From Fimbriimonadaceae bacterium (GTDB lineage Bacteria > Armatimonadota > Fimbriimonadia > Fimbriimonadales > Fimbriimonadaceae), in NCBI GenBank assembly GCA_019694835.1, contig JAIBBE010000044.1, positions 1 through 48,384 on the forward strand: a stretch of DNA of 48,384 bases, written 5' to 3'. The position numbers were made by a program, and so were the translations under genes. Position 1 is the stretch's first letter. Every line of letters starts with the position of its first letter. The notes under the pieces were generated by a model. That model was not told the origin of the DNA and searched no databases. It worked only from the letters and a program-made list of their open reading frames with translations. Below are positions 8,242-15,593 of this stretch, one piece after another.

Positions 8242-10539
8242 TCAGCCCCTCGGCGGATACACGCCGTTCGGATTGAAACGGTCCGGCGAGACGAGGACGA
8301 CGTCGATCGCGAGGTCGGCGCCGTCTTTGGAATCCACCGCGATCTGCATCTGGATGGGGCCTTTCACGAGCGAGACTTCGCCCATGCGGTACCAGCCGTA
8401 GCCATTCGCGTATAGGCTCATCGGCCCGCGCTCGATCTTCATGACTTGGTCGCCGATGCGGAGGAAGAAGGTGTCTCGGGCCTTCGGCGGGATGCGTGCC
8501 GCCACCCAAATCTCGTGCTGCCCTTCGACCCGGATGACCGGATTGTAGGTCGCGAAGTAGCCCTCGGGCGGGGAGGCGAGGCGCGAGCGGAGGCTGAGCA
8601 CCGCGTTCTTCGAGGTGCCCGGGACCGCGAGGGGTTCGCTGAAATTGGTCTCGCGCGAGGTCTCGCCTTCGATCCAGACATAGCTGCCTACCGCGATGCT
8701 CAACTTGTTGACTTGCTGGCGCAAGGCGTCGAACGCGCCGCCCGGATTCCGGTCGAGAGCGCTGAGGTTCTCGCTCATGCGATAGGCTTCCTCTCCGGTT
8801 CCAGGCCGATTCCCTGCTCGCTCCAACAACGCCGCGAGTTCCAGCGAAGTCGTATCAATCGCGTCTTGCGGAATCGGGATTTCATCGGAGCCGCGCAAGA
8901 TGATCGGGGTGGTCGGGATCGTCAGTTCGACCGTGTTCTTCACGATCTTCGCGCCAGTCTGGCTGCTGTCGATAGTCTCGAAGACGGCCTTCTTGGGATC
9001 GGCGAGACGCACCGCCGTCTTTCGCGCAACCCCGATGGACCACAGCGCCACATAGTTCTCCGAGCCGTCGCTGTAGCGGTAAGCCGCATAGTTGGAGCCG
9101 AGGTCGATGCGGTTGCCACCGGCGGGCGAAGGCAACCACCAGCGACCGCCGGGCAATCGGGTCGGTGCGGCCGGATTCATCGCCGATTCGGGATAAAAGA
9201 GCGGCTTGGGTCGCCATGTGGCCAGCGTTTGGTCGGCCCCGACGTTCGAACTGGCAACGGCCCGGCGCATTGCCTCGGAGTAGCCCCTCACGAACCAGCC
9301 GCGAGCCCCCATCGAGGCGGCGTCGTCCAACGCATCGCTCAGGAGTCCTTCGGATCCCGACTCGGCGGTGATGTCCAGCGATGTCACCACCAGCCAACCG
9401 GGTTGCCGCCAACGAAGGACCGTACTCGCCGCGCGGCATCCCGATTCGATCAGCGAAGCAGGCGATCCGCCTTCCATGGTCATGCCGACGCCTGTCAAGG
9501 CTGATTCCATGCCCGCGTAAGGTCCCGACCATCCGGCATATTCCTGCACGACCGGCACGTCCGCAACTTTCTGGATCGCCTGGACGAGCCTGGCATAGCG
9601 CCGCGAACTCGTGGCCCGGAGCACTTCCTGGATGTCCTTCCACGCCGTGGAGCGTTTGGATTCGCAGCCAACCGTCTCGTCCGTTTCAACGTTCCACAGC
9701 ATCGTCACGCCGCGAGTCGCCGACCACAGCGGGACGAGTTTGGAGAGCTGGCCGAAGGTCTCGATGTTGTTCGTCGCGAGTGCCCAAGCGCGGATGGCGG
9801 TTTGGACGCTGGTGTACTTCTGGCGCAGAAAGGCCTCGAGTTCGAGGCGGAAAATCGGGCTGGTCGGGACGAACTGGGTGTCGAGGCTCGGGAAGGAAAG
9901 CAGCCGACCCAGCGGATTAACGATGCCCCGAAAGCCGACGCCGGGCTTGTTGTTGCGCAGTGTCCCGATCAATTCATCACGGCGAGCATCGAAGCCCGCC
10001 CAATAATCCGGCACTTTGAGTTCGTTGACGATCGGATAGACGAGCAGCACGTGCTCAAGCTCGTTCTTGGGATCGACGTCCAGCGACAACAGCCCGCCTG
10101 GCATCTTGACCCGCTGGGTCATCTGGACTGAACTGTCGCGTTGGGTAACGAGGGCCACCAGCCCCGTTTCGGCGGCAGGAATGCTCAGTTCGACTCTGCG
10201 CGGAGCCGCGATGCCCGGCACGCGGTAGCCTTGAGGCTCTACCGCGACGCCGGTGCACGTCGGGGCGAGCGACGAAATCGCGATCAGATAGTGCATGCCG
10301 GCTTGGTCCAGCGCCAGCAGCGTCTGCTTCCAACCGGTCCCGTCGGCGGGAAGGTCGACGATGACGTCGTTGACGCCCGCCGCCTTAGCTTCCGCAACCG
10401 CCACCGGCGTCCCCTCGATGCGAAGCCCGACCGGCATGTAGGCTTGTTCGTTCCAGAAAAGCGTGTTGTTCTCGTTGATCCGCCACGCGCGCTGAGGTGC
10501 GGGCATGAGAAGACACAAGGCGACGAGCGGGCCAACCAC
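8242..10539 (-). CDS. Secreted GH42-like glycosidase-related protein
   Basis: A 765-residue protein with a short hydrophobic N-terminus (PLVALCLLMPAPQRAW) suggesting secretion. Residues about 20-450 look like a TIM barrel related to beta-galactosidase family 42: FWNEQAYMPVGLRIEG at the start, AEAKAAGVNDVIVDLP as an early strand-helix unit, and MLWNVETDETVGC and MTMEGGSP later. The C-terminal 200 residues form a beta-sandwich (WIEGETSRETNFSEPL, then VEGQHEIWVAARIPP) reminiscent of a CBM or discoidin-like module. I cannot confirm both catalytic acids, so activity is uncertain. The start is GTG with no clear ribosome site; the real start may differ by a few codons. It lies 29 nt downstream of a response regulator on the same strand and is probably co-transcribed with it. 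Confidence 0.6.
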   Translation of the reverse strand: MVGPLVALCLLMPAPQRAWRINENNTLFWNEQAYMPVGLRIEGTPVAVAEAKAAGVNDVIVDLPADGTGWKQTLLALDQAGMHYLIAISSLAPTCTGVAVEPQGYRVPGIAAPRRVELSIPAAETGLVALVTQRDSSVQMTQRVKMPGGLLSLDVDPKNELEHVLLVYPIVNELKVPDYWAGFDARRDELIGTLRNNKPGVGFRGIVNPLGRLLSFPSLDTQFVPTSPIFRLELEAFLRQKYTSVQTAIRAWALATNNIETFGQLSKLVPLWSATRGVTMLWNVETDETVGCESKRSTAWKDIQEVLRATSSRRYARLVQAIQKVADVPVVQEYAGWSGPYAGMESALTGVGMTMEGGSPASLIESGCRAASTVLRWRQPGWLVVTSLDITAESGSEGLLSDALDDAASMGARGWFVRGYSEAMRRAVASSNVGADQTLATWRPKPLFYPESAMNPAAPTRLPGGRWWLPSPAGGNRIDLGSNYAAYRYSDGSENYVALWSIGVARKTAVRLADPKKAVFETIDSSQTGAKIVKNTVELTIPTTPIILRGSDEIPIPQDAIDTTSLELAALLERAGNRPGTGEEAYRMSENLSALDRNPGGAFDALRQQVNKLSIAVGSYVWIEGETSRETNFSEPLAVPGTSKNAVLSLRSRLASPPEGYFATYNPVIRVEGQHEIWVAARIPPKARDTFFLRIGDQVMKIERGPMSLYANGYGWYRMGEVSLVKGPIQMQIAVDSKDGADLAIDVVLVSPDRFNPNGVYPPRG

Positions 10540-10568
10540 AAGGGATAGACTACCCGCGAGCCTCCGGG

Positions 10569-11264
10569 CTACGGATCAACCATCATCCGATACCCAACCC
10601 CAGTCTCCGTCCGGATGTATCGGGGGTGCGATGGATCGGCTTCGATTTTCTGGCGAATCGAGCCCATATGAACCCGGAGTGTGTGGGTCGAGTCCTCGTA
10701 GCTGGCCCCCCAAATCTCGGTGAGCAGGTGTCTATGGGTGAGCACTTTGCCAGCGTGGCGGGCCAGGAGGGCGACGAGACGGTATTCGATCGGCGTCAGG
10801 CGGACTTCCTCGCCGTTGAGGGTGACAAGTCTTCGTTCGAAGTCCACCTTGAGTCCGCCCGACTCGAAGGTCGGCTCGAACTCGGGCTTACCCCTGGCGG
10901 CGTGGCGCAAAGCAACGCGAATTCGCGCCATCAATTCGGGGACAGAGAACGGCTTGGTGACGTAGTCGTCCGCACCCGCATCGAGGGCCAGAACCTTGTC
11001 CTTTTCTTGGCCACGCGCGGTGAGGACGATCACTGGGACATCGGTCCACTCGCGCAGGTCTCGCAGCACCTCGAGCCCGTCTTGGTCGGGCAGACCGAGG
11101 TCGAGCAGGACGAGGTCCGGGTTCTTCTGCGCCACCAGGCGCGTGCCCTGGCCACCGGTCTCCGCTTCGAGCCACTCGGCGGTTTCGGGTTCGAGGCTCG
11201 CCTTAAGGAACCGCCGAATCGGCGACTCGTCTTCGATGATTACGATTCGGATCGGATCGGGCAT
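10569..11264 (-). CDS. OmpR/PhoB-family response regulator (KdpE-like)
   Basis: A 231-residue two-component regulator. The receiver domain (1-118) has the acidic pair Glu11/Asp12, phospho-acceptor Asp55 (LVLLDLGLPDQDG), Thr82 (LTARG) and Lys104 (YVTKPF). The C-terminal winged helix (about 130-228) has RRLVTLNGEEVRLTPIEYRL, a recognition helix region with LLTEIWG and RVHMGSIRQKIE, and the wing GVGYRM. The sequence is closest in style to KdpE. The ATG at 11264 is chosen because MPDPIRIVIIEDE is a standard receiver start; the in-frame extension to 11414 is not protein-like. No histidine kinase or kdpFABC gene is adjacent, so it is an orphan here. The downstream glycosidase-like gene could be its target or simply co-transcribed. 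Confidence 0.9.
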   Translation of the reverse strand: MPDPIRIVIIEDESPIRRFLKASLEPETAEWLEAETGGQGTRLVAQKNPDLVLLDLGLPDQDGLEVLRDLREWTDVPVIVLTARGQEKDKVLALDAGADDYVTKPFSVPELMARIRVALRHAARGKPEFEPTFESGGLKVDFERRLVTLNGEEVRLTPIEYRLVALLARHAGKVLTHRHLLTEIWGASYEDSTHTLRVHMGSIRQKIEADPSHPRYIRTETGVGYRMMVDP

Positions 11265-11420
11265 TCGTCTATATCGATCTCCGCAGGCAAGCTTATCCGC
11301 AAAGCCGGTGTCCGCCGCCTGGCCCGACCGAAATACCTGAAATCGGGCTTGGTATCCCAGTGGCCCGTATTCGGCGCTAAAATAACAGTTGCCTATGGCG
11401 CTCGCCAGGGGCACTTTGCT

Positions 11421-12509
11421 ATGCGCTGGATTTTGTTTTGTTCATTGGCAGCCGCCTCCGCGTTCGGACAGAGCACGACGTGGAACCTCTCAGCCGATTG
11501 GAGCGACACCTCCAATCCGTTCGGGCCGTGGCAACTCAATCAGTCCGGCATCGTACCGTTTACGCAACACTGGACCGAGTGGGTGCCCGGAAGCGGGCAG
11601 CCCGTTTGGGCCCAGGCGCCGGTGCCGCAGACCGCCCAGATTCCTGCGTGGGGCAAGGCCGTGCAATCGGGCGTACTGGGCCTCGATGTGACGGCAGGTT
11701 CGATCTTCGTTCATGGTGCCGAATTCGAACGAACCGGGAGCGAGTACACGAGCGTTCAGTGGACGAGCCCCATCACCGGAACCGTGAATTTGCACGGCCA
11801 GGTCTGGCCACCGCGCCACATCGGCCGCGAAATGAGTTGGTTCATCCTGGTCGATGGCTTGAGCGTTACTCAAGGAACCTTCGGCGCCAGCAACCCCTTT
11901 TCGTCAGCGAATCGCATGAGCCTGAGCGAAGGCACGGGCGGATCGTCGGTCTTGACCGTTCCGGTCGTCCCGGGAACGAAGATCGAACTCATGGTCCAAC
12001 GCGACCCTGCCCAAGAGTCGAGCGACTTCGTCGCACTGTACTACGCCATCAGCACCCTCGCAAACCCCAACACTCTCTCGGTCGGAGGGACGCTGCAGGA
12101 CTTCGTAGGCAATGCCGGTGCCGTGCCCATCACGGTCACGATTTCGAAGCTTGACGGAGCGGTCGTGCGAGAGGAAGTGGTGACGACGAATGGAGGTGCT
12201 CCGGCATCGATCTTCGCCGCTCTTGAGGGGACTTTTCGCGTCGCGGTCAAGGCTCCCCATTGGCTCCGCCAAAGCCAAGACGTGACCTTCGACGAAACCG
12301 GAGCGAACCTCTCGTTCGACCTCGTCAACGGTGACTCTGATAACGACAACGAAGTGGGAATCGGCGACTACGCCGTCCTTTCGTCTGCCTATGGTGCCGA
12401 ACCCGGCGACGCGAATTGGGACCCGAACGCCGATCTCAATGGCGACGAATCGGTCGATATTGGCGATTATGCGATCCTGAGCGCGAACTACGGGAAACTT
12501 GGAGATTGA
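11421..12509 (+). CDS. Secreted protein with C-terminal dockerin-like repeats
   Basis: A 362-residue exported protein. The signal peptide is MRWILFCSLAAASAFGQ. The body (about 20-210) is a beta-rich domain of unknown family, followed by a carboxypeptidase-regulatory-like stretch (SVGGTLQDFVGNAGAVPITVT, cut here to its core). The C-terminal 60 residues contain two calcium-loop repeats, DSDNDNEVGIGDYAVL and DLNGDESVDIGDYAIL, each followed by SAYG/SANYG, the pattern of a type I dockerin-like module. In clostridia this binds cohesins; in many other bacteria its partner is unknown. No cohesin is visible in this window. The ATG 11421 starts the signal peptide, with CAGGGG upstream. The TGA stop directly abuts the tRNA gene on the other strand. 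Confidence 0.85.
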   Translation: MRWILFCSLAAASAFGQSTTWNLSADWSDTSNPFGPWQLNQSGIVPFTQHWTEWVPGSGQPVWAQAPVPQTAQIPAWGKAVQSGVLGLDVTAGSIFVHGAEFERTGSEYTSVQWTSPITGTVNLHGQVWPPRHIGREMSWFILVDGLSVTQGTFGASNPFSSANRMSLSEGTGGSSVLTVPVVPGTKIELMVQRDPAQESSDFVALYYAISTLANPNTLSVGGTLQDFVGNAGAVPITVTISKLDGAVVREEVVTTNGGAPASIFAALEGTFRVAVKAPHWLRQSQDVTFDETGANLSFDLVNGDSDNDNEVGIGDYAVLSSAYGAEPGDANWDPNADLNGDESVDIGDYAILSANYGKLGD

Positions 12510-12585
12510 TGGCGCGCCCGGCGGGAATCGAACCCACGACCTACTGCTTAGAAGGCAGCTGCTCTATCCCCTGAGCTACGGGCGC
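12510..12585 (-). tRNA. tRNA-Arg (anticodon UCU)
   Basis: Read on the minus strand, a 76-nt cloverleaf: acceptor stem GCGCCCG / CGGGCGC, D-arm beginning TAGCTCAGG, anticodon loop CTTCTAA giving UCU, T-arm with GGTTCGATTCC, discriminator G and an encoded CCA (12510-12512). The UCU anticodon reads AGA/AGG arginine codons. The anticodon stem closes with a G-U pair. Confidence 0.96.
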
Positions 12586-12629
12586 AAACCGGGGGAATTG
12601 TACCGAAGCGTAACCGGTAGACTCGGGAC

Positions 12630-13562
12630 GTGATACGGGCGGTGGTCGATGTGGGCTCGAACTCGGTGCTCCTCACCGTTGCCGAAAAGGTCGGCGAGGG
12701 GTGGCGGACGGTTGCTGAGGCGACGCGCGTCACTGGATTGGGACGGGGCACGAAACAGTCCGGGGTGCTCTCGGAGGAGGCGATGGGCGACACCCTTCAG
12801 GGGCTTCGCGAGGTGTTTGAGATCGCCCGCGCTCACGGCGCGAACGAGGTGCTTGCGGCGGCGACGATGGCGGCGCGGATTGCCTCGAATACGGCGGATT
12901 TTCAGGACCGCGCACGAGCGCAGGGGACGCCGGTCGATGTGCTTTCTGGCGAGGACGAGGCGTCGCTCGGTTTCCTGTCTGTCGCCAACGATCCCCTCTT
13001 TGCCTCGGCGGCCCGCGTTTCGATCATCGATCCCGGCGGACACAGCACCGAATTGGTCACCGCTGATCGAAAGCATGGTGGCTGGGACGTTCTCTTTCGA
13101 CGCAGCTATCCGATCGGTACCCTAGGTCTGCGCGGATCGGTCCTGTCCGAAGAATCCCCTTCCCTAGCGGCAAGGCTTGCGGCGGTCCGAGAGATTGACC
13201 AGATCATTGGACTCGAATACCTGCCCCATCAATGCGGGACGGTCGTGACGCTGGGGGCGACGGGAACGAATCTGATCACCATTCGCGAGCGCATGACGAC
13301 CTGGCAGCCCGAACGAGTGCATGGCCAAGTGCTGGACTATGAGGAGATTGGGCGCGCGGTGGGCTGGATGTTCGATCTCGACGACGCGGGGCGCGCGGCC
13401 ATCGTCGGAATCGAGCCAGGCCGGGAGGGGACCGTGCATATCGGGGCGTTGATTCTGGAGAGATTCTTGTTCGCCCTGCACGGATTGGAATGCGCGGTGA
13501 GCGTTCGGGGCTGGCGGCACGCGCTCTTGGAGAAGATGGGACATGAACTTGCAGCGGGTTAG
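12630..13562 (+). CDS. Ppx/GppA-type exopolyphosphatase/pppGpp phosphatase
   Basis: A 310-residue member of the actin-like ASKHA phosphatases that hydrolyse polyphosphate or pppGpp. The N-terminal phosphate-1 motif is VDVGSNSVLLTVAE (residues 6-19). The second nucleotide-site motif is IIDPGGHSTELV, and a third Gly-rich stretch is VVTLGATGTN. Its length matches the short two-domain bacterial form without a C-terminal HD domain. Translation starts at GTG 12630. The specificity (Ppx versus GppA) cannot be decided by sequence inspection. Its end overlaps the start of the next gene by 20 nt, suggesting coupling. Confidence 0.9.
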   Translation: MIRAVVDVGSNSVLLTVAEKVGEGWRTVAEATRVTGLGRGTKQSGVLSEEAMGDTLQGLREVFEIARAHGANEVLAAATMAARIASNTADFQDRARAQGTPVDVLSGEDEASLGFLSVANDPLFASAARVSIIDPGGHSTELVTADRKHGGWDVLFRRSYPIGTLGLRGSVLSEESPSLAARLAAVREIDQIIGLEYLPHQCGTVVTLGATGTNLITIRERMTTWQPERVHGQVLDYEEIGRAVGWMFDLDDAGRAAIVGIEPGREGTVHIGALILERFLFALHGLECAVSVRGWRHALLEKMGHELAAG

Positions 13563-14196
13563 AACGGTTGCTCTCGCGGGGGTCGCGGTGATGCTCGGGG
13601 CGTGCAAGCCGGGCACCTCCGACCCGAACGCACCGCCCGTCATCACTGACGAAACCCAATATCAGGCTACTCTCGACAGGGCCCGCCAACTTTCGATGCC
13701 GTATATCCGTGCCTTCACGACCGGCGACAACCTCGATTCAAAGGCGATGGCGGATCTCACCGAGGCCCGCAAGCAGTTCGACGCCCTCATCGCGTACCAG
13801 CCAACGAATTTCGCGCCTCACGTCGGTTCCGGCAAGATCAGCTATATCCTCGGCGACCTTGATCGGGCGAAGGCGAGTCTGACTCAGGCGCTGGCCCTCT
13901 TCCCGGCCAAGCAGTCGGTAGATGTCCGAGTGACGTTCGCCGGGGTGAACGACGACCTCGCCAACGTGATGTTTTTGACCGGCGACGTCGAATCGGCGCG
14001 AAAGCTGTCGGCTCAGGCTCTCGACATTCAGCCGGACAATCCGAACTTCCTCGCCACCAAAGCCTCGCTGCTCATGAACGACAAGAAGGTCGCCGAGGCG
14101 CGAAAAGCCGTCATCGATGGACTTAATATCGACCCCGACAACTTGCGGCTTCAACGGCTCAAGCGTCTGATCGACAGTTCCAGTCCGGCCAAGTAG
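13543..14196 (+). CDS. TPR-containing lipoprotein
   Basis: A 217-residue protein with a lipoprotein signal: positively charged start, hydrophobic core and lipobox LGAC with acylated Cys21. The mature part carries TPR-like helical repeats (about 60-205), for example FAPHVGSGKISYILGDLDRAKASL and DVESARKLSAQALDIQPDNP, shown here only in part. It is likely an envelope protein using TPRs for protein contacts. The ATG lies inside the end of the ppx/gppA-like gene. Its 3' end overlaps the convergent kinase-like gene by 38 bp, so both C-termini are encoded by the same DNA on opposite strands. Confidence 0.82.
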   Translation: MNLQRVRTVALAGVAVMLGACKPGTSDPNAPPVITDETQYQATLDRARQLSMPYIRAFTTGDNLDSKAMADLTEARKQFDALIAYQPTNFAPHVGSGKISYILGDLDRAKASLTQALALFPAKQSVDVRVTFAGVNDDLANVMFLTGDVESARKLSAQALDIQPDNPNFLATKASLLMNDKKVAEARKAVIDGLNIDPDNLRLQRLKRLIDSSSPAK

Positions 14197-14719
14197 CGCG
14201 CAGTTGTTCAACCGTTTGGTCAACGTCGAGGTGGGAGTTGTCAAGCACAAACCAGAAGTCTGGTGCGGGGGCTTGCGACATGGCCTCATTGACGAACCGG
14301 ATGGTCTCCGTCAGTACCGCCGGGTCAAACACCTTATTGGTCCGGCCCAGGTTTCGCCGTTGATTGATCAAAAGGTCAGGCAGGAGGCAAACCCGCAGGA
14401 CGGGCCGCCCTTCAAGGTGTTTGGCGATCACCACATCGAGCCGTGCCAGATTTCGACAGTGATCAACGATCACGGCGAAGCCAGCGTCCTGGTACGTTGC
14501 AGCCACTCGACAAGTGGCCTCTTCGGCGACTTGGAACTGCCGCTCCGTCTCTTCTGACCACGGCACAGAATCGGCCAGGCCCTGGACGACCCAGAGCCGC
14601 AGATCATCGACGGGAATATGCACGGCTTGCTCGAATTCTCGGGCCAGGGCTGCGGCCAGGGTTGTTTTGCCTGCGGCGGGCGGACCAGAAATCCAGATGA
14701 TGGGTGCCGTCTTGGACAT
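14159..14719 (-). CDS. Small P-loop kinase (AAA_33/zeta-toxin-like)
   Basis: A 186-residue cytoplasmic nucleotide-binding protein. Walker A is GPPAAGKTT (about 11-19), followed by a possible acidic site HIPVDDLRLW and a hydrophobic Walker B-like strand FAVIVDHCRN. The fold matches the P-loop kinase superfamily that includes gluconate kinase, chloramphenicol phosphotransferase and zeta toxins; the substrate cannot be inferred. No antitoxin-like partner is adjacent. It converges on the TPR lipoprotein gene with a 38-bp antiparallel overlap. No clear ribosome site is seen at ATG 14719. Confidence 0.75.
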   Translation of the reverse strand: MSKTAPIIWISGPPAAGKTTLAAALAREFEQAVHIPVDDLRLWVVQGLADSVPWSEETERQFQVAEEATCRVAATYQDAGFAVIVDHCRNLARLDVVIAKHLEGRPVLRVCLLPDLLINQRRNLGRTNKVFDPAVLTETIRFVNEAMSQAPAPDFWFVLDNSHLDVDQTVEQLRATWPDWNCRSDA

Positions 14720-14956
14720 GCAGTCCGTAGCGTACTCTTGGATCGCGGGTGAAGGGGCGGCGGCCCGACCAAACTTTACCGGCGGTCGATGCGTCCAATC
14801 CGTAGATTTGCAACTTTTCGAAGTTCATCTGATACTTTCTTTTGGAGGCAAGAATCAATCCGGCCCTAGGACTCCTCTGATTTCCTGGGAACCGATACGT
14901 CAAGGCGATTGTTACAACACTTGTCGGAGCAAATAAACCCGACGCAAACAAACACT

Positions 14957-15553
14957 ATGGAATCAACCGTACTCAACCCCCGCGACCAGGCTCGGTTCCG
15001 AAGCCTGATGGAGCAGACCTATAAGAAGGTCTTCAATCTGGCCTACCGGCTGGCGGGGAATCGATCGGACGCAGAAGATCTGACGCAGGAGGCCTTTTTC
15101 CGCGCCTACCGAGCGTTCGGCGACTTCGAAGGCGACCGACCGTTCGAGAACTGGATCTTCCGCATTGTCAACCGCCTTTTCCTCGACCTGATGCGAACGC
15201 GCAGCCGACGAGTGCAAACCGTGTCCTACGACGCGCCGGTGCGCACCGATCGTGGTGAGGACATGTTTTCAGTCGAGGCGGCCGATCATCAGCCGAATCC
15301 CGAAGCGCAGATGCTCTTCGATACGATGTCAGAGGAAGTCGAAGAGGCATTGCTGAGGCTCAAGCCCGAGCAGAGACTCTTGGTGCTTCTCGCTGATGTC
15401 GAAGGAATGCCCTACAACGAGATTGCACAGGTGGTGGGAGTCCCGGTCGGTACGGTGCGCTCGCGACTTCATCGCGCCCATAAGGCTCTGCGCCAGCACT
15501 TGACTCCGGCAAAGCCGAAAGGAAAAGCGGCCGTCTTCTGCATGGTTTCGTAA
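14957..15553 (+). CDS. ECF-type RNA polymerase sigma factor
   Basis: A 198-residue sigma factor. Region 2 (about 15-85) includes VFNLAYRLAGNRSDAEDL followed by TQEAFFRAYRAF and FENWIFRIVNRLFLDLMR. Region 4 (about 130-180) includes LKPEQRLLVLLADVEGM and the helix-turn-helix YNEIAQVVGVPVGTVRSRLHRA. This is RpoE/SigW style. The C-terminal Lys-rich tail ends CMVS. No anti-sigma factor is next to it, which is unusual for this class; control may be in trans. ATG 14957 is chosen over an upstream TTG (14909). Neither has a good ribosome site. Confidence 0.93.
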   Translation: MESTVLNPRDQARFRSLMEQTYKKVFNLAYRLAGNRSDAEDLTQEAFFRAYRAFGDFEGDRPFENWIFRIVNRLFLDLMRTRSRRVQTVSYDAPVRTDRGEDMFSVEAADHQPNPEAQMLFDTMSEEVEEALLRLKPEQRLLVLLADVEGMPYNEIAQVVGVPVGTVRSRLHRAHKALRQHLTPAKPKGKAAVFCMVS

Positions 15554-15593
15554 CCAACCGTCATAGGGTCGCGCGACCGGCGTACGCGGCTTT

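Noticed and set aside
14888..14925. GGAACC with a following GTC as an ECF autoregulatory promoter
   Set aside because: The GTC is not at the 16-17 nt spacing expected from GGAACC; no convincing -10 element.
14720..14951. Minus-strand ORF beginning MNFEKLQIYGLDAS upstream of the kinase
   Set aside because: It has only a weak ribosome site and continues out of frame through the kinase gene with no protein-like composition.
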